Numbered from the stretch's first letter, positions 9,064 to 18,717 are shown. The stretch is DNA of 64,000 nucleotides from Syntrophobacteraceae bacterium (GCA_025453975.1 JALOPI010000011.1:1-64000), one strand, 5' to 3'. Notes: generated by a model not told the origin, from the sequence alone. Translations and numbers: made by a program.

Positions 9064-10224
9064 ATGAACGGAAAGAGTCGCCCCATGAGATTCGAGCAAG
9101 GGCCCATTCGGCCCCCCAGCGAAGCGGGGAGCCTGTTGCTCCGGTTCACCCGCAACTGTCCCTGGAATCATTGCACCTTCTGCCCGGTCTACAAAGGCCA
9201 GCCCTTCAGCCGCCGCTCCCTCGACGAGATCAAGGGCGACATCGACGCCGTCGCTCGAATCCTGGAGGACCTGGCCGCACGCTCCCATTCCATGGGCCAT
9301 GGCGGTCGGCTGACCCGGGAAGTGGCGGGTGCCGCCCTGACGGACCCGTCCCTGGTCGATCAGAGCCGTCAGGTCATCCTCTGGGCCATGGCGGGCCGAG
9401 GCACCGTCTTCATCCAGGACGCCAACAGCCTGATCCTGGAGACGGATCTCCTGGTAAAGGCCCTCCATCACCTGAGAGAGCGTATTCCCGGTATCCAGCG
9501 GATCACCTCCTACGCTCGGAGCAGCACCCTCTCCCGCAAGTCCCTCCATGAGCTCACGGCCATCCGGGAAGCGGGGCTTGACCGCATCCACATCGGGCTC
9601 GAGAGCGGCTCCGACACGGTCCTGAGATTCGTCAAGAAGGGGGTGACCGCCGCCCAGCACATCGAGGCCGGAAGGCGGGTCATCGAAGCCGGGATGACCC
9701 TTTCGGAATATGTCATGCCGGGACTCGGCGGAAAAGCCTGGTGGAGAGAGCACGCCCTCGAGACAGCCAGGGTCCTGAACGAAGTGGATCCCCACTTCAT
9801 CCGGCTGAGGAGCCTCCGCATTCCGCCCCGCGCTCCCCTGCACGCCGACCTCGAGGCCGGACGGTTCATCCCCCTCACCGACGACGAGACGGTGCTGGAG
9901 ATCCGCCTGCTGGTGGAATCCCTCCACCCCTCCCGGAGCACCCTCGTCTCCGATCACATCATGAACCTGCTGCCTGAGATCGAGGGCACGTTCCCGCGGG
10001 ACAAGGCACGCATGCTTTCGGTGATCGACCGCTATTTCTCGATGCCCCGGGACGACAGGCTCCTCTACAGGCTCGGGCGTCGCGGAGGCGCCCTCCAGTC
10101 CCTGAACGATCTGAACGATCCGCGCGTGCGCGGCCGCCTCGAGCATGCCCGGTGCGAGCTTGCCGCCGGGACGGAGGGAGACATTGAAAAGATCATCGTG
10201 GAGCTTGGCGATCAGTACATCTGA
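9064..10224 (+). CDS. Radical SAM protein (CX4CX2C type)
   Basis: 386 residues. The cluster motif is CPWNHCTFC near residue 32, a CX4CX2C spacing seen in a subset of radical SAM proteins. HIGLESGSD is the typical glycine/acidic strand, followed by a GLGGK region. No B12-binding domain or C-terminal cluster motif is visible. It differs clearly from the preceding radical SAM protein, so this is not a recent duplication. Three bases separate it from the upstream stop. Function unknown; the operon suggests it works with the upstream radical SAM enzyme and the deacetylase-like protein. Confidence 0.85.
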   Translation: MNGKSRPMRFEQGPIRPPSEAGSLLLRFTRNCPWNHCTFCPVYKGQPFSRRSLDEIKGDIDAVARILEDLAARSHSMGHGGRLTREVAGAALTDPSLVDQSRQVILWAMAGRGTVFIQDANSLILETDLLVKALHHLRERIPGIQRITSYARSSTLSRKSLHELTAIREAGLDRIHIGLESGSDTVLRFVKKGVTAAQHIEAGRRVIEAGMTLSEYVMPGLGGKAWWREHALETARVLNEVDPHFIRLRSLRIPPRAPLHADLEAGRFIPLTDDETVLEIRLLVESLHPSRSTLVSDHIMNLLPEIEGTFPRDKARMLSVIDRYFSMPRDDRLLYRLGRRGGALQSLNDLNDPRVRGRLEHARCELAAGTEGDIEKIIVELGDQYI

Positions 10225-10414
10225 TCGATCCCTCCCCGGTCGGCCCTTCCGTCCCGCCGTGATGGCGGATGGGGCTCATGCCCCCGAGGGTCAGCCTTTC
10301 CGAATCCAGGGCTCACCGTCCACACGGGAAGGGGAGGCCAAAAAAAACCCGTCCGGCGGCGGGATGAGCTGGAATCCATCGCGGCCACCGGGCGGGCGAT
10401 CTTCTTTCGGAGCT

Positions 10415-10449
10415 CCCGACGACCCCCTCCAAGGGGGACCGTCGGCGGG
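10415..10449. terminator. Strong hairpin between convergent operons
   Basis: CCCGACG (10415-10421) and CCCCCT (10423-10428) pair with AGGGGG (10432-10437) and CGTCGG-GGG (10440-10449) around a 3-nt loop. It lies between the radical SAM stop and the CoA-transferase stop. No T-run follows on either strand, so termination is inferred from position and stability. Confidence 0.55.
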
Positions 10450-10470
10450 CATTATGGTCTCACACAGCGT

Positions 10471-11796
10471 CTAGATGATACCCTGGGCCTTCATCTCTTC
10501 CAGCTGCGCCGGGCCGAGGCCGAGCTTGACATTGTAGACGTGATCGTTGTCGCTTCCCACCGGCCGGCAGATCCACTTGATGCGCGGGGGTGACTCGGTC
10601 ATCTTCCAGGCCTGGTTGGCCACGACCATTTCCTTGTAATGCGGGTCGTTGATGGCTTCGAAGGACTGCCTCACCCACCAGTTCTCGGCCTTGAAGGTCT
10701 CCATGGGGGCCGAGATGCGCCCGGGAACCACGATGCCCTCGCCGATGTTCTTGTTGTAATCCATGACGGCGTCGTAGATCTCGTCATAGGTGTGATCCAG
10801 CGTCCACTTCTCGATCTCCTTGTACATCACCTTCATGTTGGAGATGTCGAGGCGGTCGAAGATCGTCGGGAACTGCTCCCGCAGGTCCGGACGGTTCAGG
10901 ATGGTGCAGAGGGCCTTCCAGTTGACGTCGGAGAAGCCCGAAAGGAAGGCGTAGCCGTCCTTGCACTTGAAGTAGGTGTAGGGGAAAACACCCACGTCGT
11001 AGTTGCCGACCCTGGGGATGGTTTCCTGCCGGTCCTGATAGTAGGTGAGACCGTAATTGATGCAGCGCCCGAAGGCCTCGGCCGAGGACACATCGATGAA
11101 CTGTCCCTTGAGGCTCTTGGTCCGGTAATGCAGGGCGGACATGATGGCCACGGCGGCCCAGGCTCCTCCGGCGTACCAGCCCATCCAGTTGCCCTGCTTC
11201 GTGGGCACTTCCGAAGGCCGGGGATTGTCGGGATCTTCCGGGGGCTCACCCGTCACCGAGGAAACTCCCGAATAGACCTGGTTGACGATGTCCACATCGG
11301 CCTTGCCGCAGCCGGCCCTGGGGCCGAACTGCCCGTAGGTGTAGAGGGCGCAGTAGATGAGACCGGGGTTCTCCGCACTGAGCTGCCTGTAGCCGATTCC
11401 CCACTCGTCCATGACTCCCGGCAGGAAAGTCTCCACGACGACGTCGGAGCGCTTGGCCAGCTTGCGCAGGATCTCCCTGCCCTCGGGCTTGTCGAGATTG
11501 GCCGTCACATGGAACTTGTTCCGCCCCTCGTTCAGATAGCCCAGCCCGGTCTCCATGTGCATGTAGCCCCACGGCGTGTAGGTCCTGGCGGGGTCCCCCT
11601 CGGGGGGCTCCACCCGGATGACCTCCGCACCCAGCTCCCCCAGGATGGAGGTCGCAAAGGAGCCGGCCATGTTGGCCAGGCTGCAGTCCAGCACCGTGAT
11701 GTGATCCAAAGCCTCGGGCTTGTGTCGGTTGTTGGCCGGATCGTCCAGCTCCTTGATCCAATCCCCCCAACTCTTTTCCTTATCGTGATGCGACAT
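10471..11796 (-). CDS. CaiB/BaiF (family III) CoA-transferase
   Basis: 441 residues from the ATG at 11796, which follows AGGGAGGA at good spacing. Family III enzymes move CoA between carboxylic acids through an aspartyl-CoA intermediate. LGELGAEVIRVEPP, SDVVVETF and the block around TYGQFGP are typical. The predicted catalytic Asp falls at residue 169 in ADVDIVNQ, a diverged version of the usual YDxxxQ. It lies 141 bp downstream of a second, quite different family III gene, as in heteromeric pairs such as BbsE/BbsF. Substrate not determinable; context suggests a short or branched acid. Confidence 0.85.
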   Translation of the reverse strand: MSHHDKEKSWGDWIKELDDPANNRHKPEALDHITVLDCSLANMAGSFATSILGELGAEVIRVEPPEGDPARTYTPWGYMHMETGLGYLNEGRNKFHVTANLDKPEGREILRKLAKRSDVVVETFLPGVMDEWGIGYRQLSAENPGLIYCALYTYGQFGPRAGCGKADVDIVNQVYSGVSSVTGEPPEDPDNPRPSEVPTKQGNWMGWYAGGAWAAVAIMSALHYRTKSLKGQFIDVSSAEAFGRCINYGLTYYQDRQETIPRVGNYDVGVFPYTYFKCKDGYAFLSGFSDVNWKALCTILNRPDLREQFPTIFDRLDISNMKVMYKEIEKWTLDHTYDEIYDAVMDYNKNIGEGIVVPGRISAPMETFKAENWWVRQSFEAINDPHYKEMVVANQAWKMTESPPRIKWICRPVGSDNDHVYNVKLGLGPAQLEEMKAQGII

Positions 11797-11937
11797 GAAA
11801 TGTCCTCCCTGGATATCGCGATTCTTCATCTCGGAATTCGAGCGCATGGACGCTCTTCCATGGGTAACCCCATCGGGGCGTGACGGGTGCCCGCTCCCCA
11901 AGGATCCCGTCACTCCCGTCCTGAAGCCACGGGAGCC

Positions 11938-13278
11938 TCAAGTGAGGATCAATCCCCTCTTTCCGTCCCAGCCTTCGGGGGGCCGCCTTCCGGGGGGCTT
12001 GTCCACCCACTTGCCGATGATGTTGCGCTCCTTGAGACCCTTGATCCGATCCGTTTTCATTCCGAGGAAGCGCTTGAGCACGTATTCATTGTCGAACCCA
12101 ACCGGCTTGCCCACCCATTTGATGCGTCCCGGCGTCTCGGACATCTTGGGCACGATCCCTTCCTCCAGGACCTCGCCATAGATGGGATCATGAACCGTGT
12201 AGGTAAAATTCCGCTTGATGAGGTGCTCGTCGTGGAAATGGTCCTTGCCGTTGCACACCTTGTGGGCGCCGAAACCGTACTGGCCGGCCAGCTGATCGAT
12301 TTCCGCGTAAGTCTTCCCGGCCGCCCACTGACGGATGGCATCCAGCAGGGCGACGGCGTTGTCTTCCTGCAGCCGGCTCAGGTGCGTGGAGAAGCGGGGA
12401 TCCGTGGCCAGCTCGGGCTTGCCCATGGCCTTGCAGAGTCCAGCGTACTGCGCATCGCTGGCCGCGCCGATGCCCACCATCTCGTCCTGGCAGCGGAAGA
12501 TGTCCGAAGGACAGATGGACACGTCCCGGTTCCCGTAGCGCTCACGCTGCTTGCCGGTGAAATGCTGGTAGAGCCAGGTCCAGTCCATGACCCGGATGAG
12601 ATTCTCGGCCTGGGAGTATTCGATGAACTGTCCCTTGCCGGTCTTGTCTCGGTAAGCCAGGGCACCCAGGACGCCGGCGGCACCCATGAGCCCCCCGAAG
12701 TAGTCGGCCAGCCAGATTCCGGATTTCAGCGGCAGCTTGTCGGGAAAGCCCGTGATCCAGGCCATGCCCGATTCGGACTGGGCGATGGCATCGTAGGACG
12801 GCCTCTCCAGGTAGGGGCCCCACTGGCCGAAGCCGTTCAGGGCAATGTAGATGATCCCCGGGTTCACTTCCCTCAGCTGGCGATAACCGATGCCCCACTT
12901 GTCCATGGTGCCGGCCCGAAGGTTCTCGACGACGACATCGGACCGCTTCACCAGATCCCGGAAAACCTCCTTGCCTTCGGGCACCCGGACGTCGATGGCC
13001 AGATGATACTTGTTTCTGGCCTCCTTGAGCCAGCCCAGGGCGCACCCCCGGAAAAACCTGGCGAAAGGCGTCAGGGACCGCATGGTGTCACCGGCCCCCG
13101 GCAGCTCCACCTTGAAGACCGTGGCGCCGAGCTCCGAAAGGTAGCTGGGCAGCGAGGGCCCCAGAATGAGCGTGCACAGCTCGACGATCTTGATGTCCGC
13201 CAGAGCTTCCGGCTTTTCAAAGGTCTTGGCAGGATCCAGAAGAGCCTCTGCCCACTTGAAGTATTCTTCCCTTGCCAT
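11938..13278 (-). CDS. CaiB/BaiF (family III) CoA-transferase, second member of the pair
   Basis: 446 residues, ATG at 13278 after [34 protein letters not shown] and GFGQWGPY lead to YDAIAQ with the catalytic Asp at residue 163, the canonical arrangement. This copy is closer to the family consensus than its neighbour, although both keep an Asp. The C-terminal [16 protein letters not shown] resembles that of other family III transferases. Together with 10471-11796 it may form a heteromer, or the two may have different substrates. The upstream membrane protein gene is on the same strand 295 bp away. Confidence 0.88.
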   Translation of the reverse strand: MAREEYFKWAEALLDPAKTFEKPEALADIKIVELCTLILGPSLPSYLSELGATVFKVELPGAGDTMRSLTPFARFFRGCALGWLKEARNKYHLAIDVRVPEGKEVFRDLVKRSDVVVENLRAGTMDKWGIGYRQLREVNPGIIYIALNGFGQWGPYLERPSYDAIAQSESGMAWITGFPDKLPLKSGIWLADYFGGLMGAAGVLGALAYRDKTGKGQFIEYSQAENLIRVMDWTWLYQHFTGKQRERYGNRDVSICPSDIFRCQDEMVGIGAASDAQYAGLCKAMGKPELATDPRFSTHLSRLQEDNAVALLDAIRQWAAGKTYAEIDQLAGQYGFGAHKVCNGKDHFHDEHLIKRNFTYTVHDPIYGEVLEEGIVPKMSETPGRIKWVGKPVGFDNEYVLKRFLGMKTDRIKGLKERNIIGKWVDKPPGRRPPEGWDGKRGLILT

Positions 13279-13494
13279 CTAACTTCTCCTTCATTTGAAG
13301 TGATGATGTCGGAGCCTGTCTGACGCACCTCCGCGGGGCCCCGCTGGCGAGAATGCTCCGGAGCCTCCGCCGCCAGGAGCCGCCTCCCCCCGCATGGAGC
13401 CTTCGCCCGTCTCCAGGGGCGGTCTTTCATGGCATCCCCACCTCCGGCCGGTCATCCCCACGGCATGGAACGGGCAGGGGGTGAGGCAGGGGCT

Positions 13495-13522
13495 CCGCAA
13501 GGCCCCCTCCCGTCCCTTGCGG
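13495..13522. other. Small inverted repeat between the membrane-protein gene and the CoA-transferase
   Basis: CCGCAAGG (13495-13502) and CCTTGCGG (13515-13522) form a perfect 8-bp stem with a 12-nt loop. It is in the 295-bp gap between two same-strand genes and has no T-run. It may be a processing or attenuation site, or chance. Confidence 0.35.
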
Positions 13523-13572
13523 ATCCCGCCACCACCGCCTGCCCATTTCAATTCACGTCAGAATCCCGAGCC

Positions 13573-14868
13573 TCAGTGATGATCATGGGTGTAGAAAGGC
13601 CATTTGTGGAAGAACCACTCATTCCACAGCAGCGGGATGATCCACCAGAAGTTCCAGATCAGAGACTCACCATGGACATACCTGTCGCCGAGCCCATGGG
13701 CCATGTGATCGTTGCCCAGACCCCAGTATCCCCAGTTCACATGGTAGAAGATGTAGTAGTTGATGACACAGAGAACCAGCACGCCAGCGGTGCGGAACCA
13801 GAAGGACCCCCAGGAGTCCACGTCGGACATGGGCACCATGTCGTCGAAGTAATGATGCCAGGCCAGGAACGGGATGAGCGTGAAGCCGGCGATCTCGGCC
13901 GCGTGGTACCAGAGGAACCGCGTGGGATTTCCGGCATCACCCGCGGGAAGAGCCTTGATGACCTCGTCCATGTTGATCCAGGACGGAGCGATCTTGACAC
14001 AGATGAGCGCCAGGATATAGCCCGCGATGACATTCAGGAAGAAGGACACCAGCCCCTTGGCGGGCTGCGGGAGCTTGATGAGGGTCCAAGGCTTCATGCG
14101 CCAGACGTTGGGCGTCATGAACAGGACGATGATCATCCACTCCCACCATCCGAAAACCCAGTGGACGTGCTTGATGCCCGCGATCCCCTCCCACCAGGGC
14201 ATGGCCAGGCCGAAGGATTTGCCGAAAACCGCGCCGTAAAGCAGACCCCAGAAGGGAACGATGAGAACGGTGTAGAAGAAGAGAGTCAAGGTGCTGGTCC
14301 AGCCGATCTCCGCCAGGCCGGCCTGGGGCTGCGGCAGATCACTGGGACGGATGGGCCATTTGCCGAAAAGGATCGTGATGAACGGATAGGAATAGAAACC
14401 GATGAGTACGTAGGTAACGACCGCGCGCTCCGCGAAGCGGGCCGTCGGGTTCACCAGCGCTTCGTAGGTCAGGGTCTTGGCAACCCCTTCCGGCATGACC
14501 GTCTTTCCGGCCTGCGCCAGCATTTCGAGATTGGACTGGCTGAGGAAGTTGAATCCCAGGCCCAGCACCCGGTAGAAGACCACATGGATCACAAACCACA
14601 CCAGGATCAGGTTGACGATGGTCTGCACGATGCCTCGGGCGGGCTGGGACATGTTCTGAAAAGGCCAGTCCCCCAGGAACATGTGCTGCCACAATCCCAC
14701 GAGGATCATCATGGCCAGGTACATGACGAAGGGATAGGGGAAACCGCCCACGGGTCCCCGAGGATCGCTGAAAAGATACCAAAGAATCCAGGCTACGACG
14801 GTAAAGGTTACGAGTGAAACGATGCCGGTCAGAGGTTGCCCCCATCGGGGCCGAAGTTGCCCTGCCAT
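13573..14868 (-). CDS. Polytopic Trp/His-rich inner-membrane protein of unknown function
   Basis: 431 residues from the ATG at 14868, which follows AAGGAG. About ten hydrophobic segments are spread over the whole length. The segments and loops are unusually rich in Trp, Tyr, Phe and His (for example FLAWHHYFDD, WNEWFFHKWPFY and the C-terminal THDHH). I recognise no transporter signature, heme motif or metal-cluster motif. The His clusters could bind metal or heme, which is speculation. It lies upstream of two CoA-transferases on the same strand and divergent from the acyl-CoA mutase operon, so uptake or membrane-linked processing of the same substrates is possible. Confidence 0.7.
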   Translation of the reverse strand: MAGQLRPRWGQPLTGIVSLVTFTVVAWILWYLFSDPRGPVGGFPYPFVMYLAMMILVGLWQHMFLGDWPFQNMSQPARGIVQTIVNLILVWFVIHVVFYRVLGLGFNFLSQSNLEMLAQAGKTVMPEGVAKTLTYEALVNPTARFAERAVVTYVLIGFYSYPFITILFGKWPIRPSDLPQPQAGLAEIGWTSTLTLFFYTVLIVPFWGLLYGAVFGKSFGLAMPWWEGIAGIKHVHWVFGWWEWMIIVLFMTPNVWRMKPWTLIKLPQPAKGLVSFFLNVIAGYILALICVKIAPSWINMDEVIKALPAGDAGNPTRFLWYHAAEIAGFTLIPFLAWHHYFDDMVPMSDVDSWGSFWFRTAGVLVLCVINYYIFYHVNWGYWGLGNDHMAHGLGDRYVHGESLIWNFWWIIPLLWNEWFFHKWPFYTHDHH

Positions 14869-15510
14869 GTTGTGCTCCTTATTGTCGGAATCCCACACCC
14901 TCGCTCAAGATCGTCAGTGATCGCAAGCCCACAGTCTCATTCGATGTTTACGCCTCCACCCCCTTTCCATCCTCGGGTACGAACCGATCGGCCCTCCCCG
15001 GGCATGCAGATATCCGTTCGCTGGAAGGCTCGCTTCCAGACACACGGCGGGTCGCTACAAAAACCCGAACGTAACCGTTATGAAGAATCGAAGTATGAAT
15101 GATCCGTGGCCGGGATTGATCGGTGAGCGGCAACAGAGGGCAGGAGATCTTAACGAATGAAATCACTTGGAATCTCCTCAGGAGCCGTTTTCCGCTCATT
15201 GCCGGGCAGATATCTACTACCGCACAAGCTGCGATTGGGTCAAGAAAATATTGTTTGACATGGCAGAACTTGCTGAATTAAGACTTCTAATAAGGATCGG
15301 TTTGCATATGAAGGCCTTCGCCGCGGCTCGTTTCGGGAGGTCAGCGACCACCCGGCCAGGGTTGCCGGCCTCCAGACCGGAGACCGATTCCCGGACCAGA
15401 CCTGTCGTTCTAATGCTGCTTCGGTGGATGAATGCTGAGCTTCAATGCTGCTGCTGAGGAGAAACGGTCAACGGTGCATCAACGAGTGGAAAGCTGAGGA
15501 GTGGAGAGCC
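14869..15510. other. Divergent intergenic region (642 bp)
   Basis: No convincing gene is present. On the plus strand it holds a candidate promoter (15255-15283) and a ~228-nt leader before the mutase ATG. The leader contains three copies of AATGCTG at 15412, 15431 and 15444. I found no cobalamin-riboswitch core and no clear promoter for the minus-strand membrane protein gene. Confidence 0.6.
15255..15283 (+). promoter_or_regulatory. Candidate sigma-70 promoter of the acyl-CoA mutase operon
   Basis: A perfect -35 TTGACA (15255-15260), a 17-bp spacer and TTAAGA (15278-15283). The -10 is weak. It is the best promoter-like match in the intergenic region and predicts a long 5' leader. Confidence 0.45.
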
Positions 15511-17211
15511 ATGGGACAAAAGATGCTGTCTGAATCCGCTGTGGAGAGAATCGAAAAAGAATACAAGGACTGGCTGTCGGAATACCAGAAAGCCGTGCAG
15601 AAAGTCCCCGAGCGGCTGGGGCGCTTCTCGACGGTCTCGGATATGGAGATCAAGCCTCTTTACACCCCCGCCGACATCCGGGACAAGGACTATTCCGAGG
15701 ACATCGGCATGCCGGGATTCTATCCCTTCACCCGCGGCGTTCAGAGCACCATGTACCGGGCGCGCCTCTGGACCATGCGCATGTTCGCCGGCCTGGGCAG
15801 CGCCGAGGACACCAACAAGCGCTTCCATTATCTCATTGAGCATGGCGAGACCGGTCTTTCCACGGCCTTCGACTTCCCGACCCTCATGGGCTACGACACC
15901 GACTCGCCCCTGGCACGCGGCGAGTGCGGCAAATGCGGCGTGGCCATCGACACCCTGGACGACATCCAGCGGCTGTTTGCCAACATCAACCTGGAGCAGG
16001 TCACCACCTCCATGACCATCAACCCGCCGGCGTCCATCATCTGGGCCATGTACATCGCCAACGCGGAGAACGAAGGCTTCCAGAGGAAGAAGCTCGGTGG
16101 AACCATTCAGAACGACTGCCTCAAGGAGTTCATCGCCCAGAAGACGCTGATGCTCCCCCCCGATCCCAGCCTGCGCCTGGTGGTGGACACCATCGAGTTC
16201 GGCACCCGTGAAGTTCCCCGCTGGAACACCGTCAGCATCAGCGGCTACCACATCCGCGAGGCCGGGGCCACGGCTGTCCAGGAGCTGGCTTTCACCATTT
16301 ACGACGGCATCACCTACGTGGAGGAGTCCATGAAGCGCGGACTTGCCGTGGACGACTTCGCCGGCCGGCTCTCCTTCTTCTGGAACTCCCACATCGACTT
16401 CTTCGAGGAAATCGCCAAGATGCGCGCCTCGCGCCGCATTTGGGCCCGCCTCATGAAAGATCGGTTCAAGGCCAAGAATCCGCGATCCATGCTCCTGCGG
16501 TTCCATACCCAGACTGCCGGATGCTCCCTCACCGCCCAGGAGCCTTACAACAACGTCATCCGGACCACCACGGAGGGCCTGGCCGCCATCCTGGGGGGCA
16601 CCCAGTCCCTGCACACCAACTCCCTGGATGAAGTCTACATGATTCCCAGCGAGGAGGCCGTCCTCATCGCCCTGCGCACCCAGCAGGTGCTGGCCGAGGA
16701 AACGGGCGTCTGCAACGTCATCGACCCCCTGGCCGGCTCTTATTTCGTGGAGGCCCTGACGGACCGCATGGAAGAGGAAGCCAACGCCTACATCAAGAAG
16801 CTGGATGAGATGGGCGGCATGGTGGCCGCCATTGAGCGCGACTATCCCCAGATGGAGATCGCCGACGCGGCCTACCATTACCAGCAGCAGGTCGAGAAGG
16901 GGGAGAAGGTCATCATCGGCGTCAACAAGTACCCGTCGGACCGGCCCGAGCTGGAATTCATCCTGAAGATCGACGACGAGACGGAGAAGCGTCAGGTCGA
17001 GCGCACCGCCGCTTATAAGGCCAACCGCGACAAGGCCAGCTTCCAGAAAGCCATGGACGAGCTGCGGCGACGCTGTGAAGGACCTCCCTGCTGGGAGAAC
17101 AACGTCATGCCCGCCCTCATCGACGCCGTGCGGGCCGGTGCCACCGAGCAGGAATGCTGCGACCTCTACCGCGAAGTTTTCGGCACTTACACGGATCCCG
17201 GCACGTTCTAG
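15511..17211 (+). CDS. B12-dependent acyl-CoA mutase large subunit, isobutyryl-CoA-mutase type
   Basis: 566 residues from the ATG at 15511 (GGAG upstream). It holds the TIM-barrel substrate domain of the methylmalonyl-CoA mutase family, with the B12 domain on the next gene. The family is plain from [31 protein letters not shown] and [13 protein letters not shown]. Two substrate-defining positions decide the subtype. Methylmalonyl-CoA mutases have Tyr89 and Arg207, 118 residues apart, to hold the free carboxylate. Here the equivalents, also 118 apart, are Phe92 (in RMFAG) and Gln210 (in EFIAQK), as in isobutyryl-CoA mutase (Phe80, Gln198). The 2-hydroxyisobutyryl-CoA mutase signature (Ile and Asp) is absent. 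I therefore expect interconversion of isobutyryl- and n-butyryl-CoA or a similar monoacid, not methylmalonyl-CoA. Confidence 0.85.
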   Translation: MGQKMLSESAVERIEKEYKDWLSEYQKAVQKVPERLGRFSTVSDMEIKPLYTPADIRDKDYSEDIGMPGFYPFTRGVQSTMYRARLWTMRMFAGLGSAEDTNKRFHYLIEHGETGLSTAFDFPTLMGYDTDSPLARGECGKCGVAIDTLDDIQRLFANINLEQVTTSMTINPPASIIWAMYIANAENEGFQRKKLGGTIQNDCLKEFIAQKTLMLPPDPSLRLVVDTIEFGTREVPRWNTVSISGYHIREAGATAVQELAFTIYDGITYVEESMKRGLAVDDFAGRLSFFWNSHIDFFEEIAKMRASRRIWARLMKDRFKAKNPRSMLLRFHTQTAGCSLTAQEPYNNVIRTTTEGLAAILGGTQSLHTNSLDEVYMIPSEEAVLIALRTQQVLAEETGVCNVIDPLAGSYFVEALTDRMEEEANAYIKKLDEMGGMVAAIERDYPQMEIADAAYHYQQQVEKGEKVIIGVNKYPSDRPELEFILKIDDETEKRQVERTAAYKANRDKASFQKAMDELRRRCEGPPCWENNVMPALIDAVRAGATEQECCDLYREVFGTYTDPGTF

Positions 17212-17249
17212 CCTGACGGCAGGATAATCAAAGAAGGAGGTACGTTTCC

Positions 17250-17669
17250 ATGAGCCAAGATCGGAAGCTTCGCATATTGGTGGCCAAGCCTGGCCTGGAT
17301 GGACATGACCGCGGCGCCCGAGTCATCGCACGGGCCTTTCGGGACGCGGGATTCGAGGTGGTCTACACGGGATGCCACCAGACTCCGGAGCAGATCGTGA
17401 GCACCGCCGTTCAGGAGGATGTGGATCTCATCGGACTCAGCATTCTCTCCGGGGCGCACACATACTCCTTCCCTCGCGTCATGGAGCTCCTCAAGGAGCA
17501 GCACGCCGAGGATATCCAGGTCATTGGCGGGGGTATTTTCCCCCTGGAGGACATTCCCACCCTCAAGTCAGTGGGCATCAAGGAGATCTTCGAGCCCGGG
17601 GCCAAGCTCCAGGATATCATCGACTGGGTTAAAAGCCATATCACTCCCCGGACTGGAATGGCCGCATAG
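17250..17669 (+). CDS. B12-binding small subunit of the acyl-CoA mutase
   Basis: 139 residues. A stand-alone cobalamin-binding Rossmann domain with the base-off signature GLDGHDRG (DxHxxG, lower axial His) near residue 18, LSILSGAH (Ser of the B12 tail pocket) and GGGIFP. It supplies adenosylcobalamin to the large subunit encoded 38 bp upstream. The start ATG at 17250 follows AAGGAGG. The split 566 + 139 arrangement is the usual one for isobutyryl-type mutases and for archaeal or clostridial methylmalonyl mutases. Confidence 0.92.
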   Translation: MSQDRKLRILVAKPGLDGHDRGARVIARAFRDAGFEVVYTGCHQTPEQIVSTAVQEDVDLIGLSILSGAHTYSFPRVMELLKEQHAEDIQVIGGGIFPLEDIPTLKSVGIKEIFEPGAKLQDIIDWVKSHITPRTGMAA

Positions 17670-17680
17670 AAGGGGAAGTC

Positions 17681-18649
17681 ATGAGTGTTGTGGAACAGAT
17701 CCTCAAGGGGGACGTGCGCGCCACCGCGCGCCTGCTGCGCGACATCGACGACCAGATGCCGACTACCCACGAGATCCTGCGGGAGCTTTATCCCCACACG
17801 GGCAAGGCACACGTGGTGGGCTTCACCGGCTCGCCCGGCGTGGGCAAAAGCTCCCTGGTGGATCAGCTGGCCCTGTGCTGCCGCAAGGATGGGATGACCG
17901 TGGGCATCCTCGCCGTGGACCCCACGAGCCCCTTCAGCGGCGGTGCCATCCTTGGAGACCGCATCCGCATGCAGCGGCATTTTCTGGATGACGGCGTCTT
18001 CATCCGCAGTCTGGCGACCCGCGGCCACTTCGGCGGCCTCACCCGATCGACCAACGACATGATCAACGTCCTGGACGCCATGGGTAAGGACATCATTCTG
18101 GTTGAGACGGTGGGCGTGGGTCAGGACGAGGTGGAAGTGGCCAACAGCGCCCACACCACGGTCCTGGTGACGATCCCGGGCATGGGCGACGACGTCCAGG
18201 CCATCAAGGCCGGGATCATGGAGATCGGCTGTATCTTCGTGGTGAACAAGGCCGACCGGGAGGGGTCCCGCAAGACCGTGCGCGAGCTCATGAACCTCGT
18301 CGAGCTTGGACTGCGGCGGCGCGACAGCGACGGCTGGGAGCCCCTCATCATCGAGACCGAAGCCATCAAGGGCCGGGGAATCGAGGAGCTTTATCAGGCG
18401 ATTCGCAAGCACCGCGAGTACCTGTCGGCCAACGACCGGGGTCAGATGGACGATGTCCTTGAGAAGCGCGCCCGGAGCCAGCTCATCGAAGCCCTCAAGG
18501 ACGAGGCTCTCCGCACCCTCCTCCGTCGCCTCGAGTCCAGGGGCGTGTCCCTCGACACCCTCGTCCATCAAATCAAGTCACGGGAAAAAGACCCTTACAC
18601 CCTGGTCCAGGATGTTCTGGCCAACGAGCTGCGCGATTTCACCTGCTGA
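17681..18649 (+). CDS. meaB: MeaB/ArgK-type G3E GTPase, mutase chaperone
   Basis: 322 residues. A P-loop GTPase that gates cofactor loading and protects or repairs B12-dependent acyl-CoA mutases. Walker A is GSPGVGKSS, followed by VDPTSPFSGGAILGDRIRM (the MeaB switch region), ETVGVGQDE and NKAD (G4 base recognition). Length is normal. It starts 11 bp after the small-subunit stop and completes the three-gene mutase operon. It was formerly annotated as an arginine/ornithine transport kinase; the location supports the mutase role. Confidence 0.92.
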   Translation: MSVVEQILKGDVRATARLLRDIDDQMPTTHEILRELYPHTGKAHVVGFTGSPGVGKSSLVDQLALCCRKDGMTVGILAVDPTSPFSGGAILGDRIRMQRHFLDDGVFIRSLATRGHFGGLTRSTNDMINVLDAMGKDIILVETVGVGQDEVEVANSAHTTVLVTIPGMGDDVQAIKAGIMEIGCIFVVNKADREGSRKTVRELMNLVELGLRRRDSDGWEPLIIETEAIKGRGIEELYQAIRKHREYLSANDRGQMDDVLEKRARSQLIEALKDEALRTLLRRLESRGVSLDTLVHQIKSREKDPYTLVQDVLANELRDFTC

Positions 18650-18656
18650 TGTCCCC

Positions 18657-18685
18657 GCGGTCCGGGTGCTCCATCCCCGGGCCGC
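18657..18685. terminator. Hairpin at the end of the mutase operon
   Basis: GCGGTCCGGG (18657-18666) pairs with CCCGGGCCGC (18676-18685), ten base pairs with one G-U, starting 7 bases after the meaB stop. It lies between convergent genes and has no T-run. Confidence 0.55.
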
Positions 18686-18717
18686 TCCCCCCATCACCAT
18701 TCCGGATCTCATCCCGC

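Noticed and set aside
7765-10146. A 793-codon open frame on the minus strand
   Set aside because: It lies antisense to two clear radical SAM genes, has no domain or ribosome-binding site, and is a product of high GC.
15261-15274. Sigma-54-like TGGCA...TTGCT upstream of the mutase
   Set aside because: Only 8 bases separate the GG and GC elements; sigma-54 promoters need 10.
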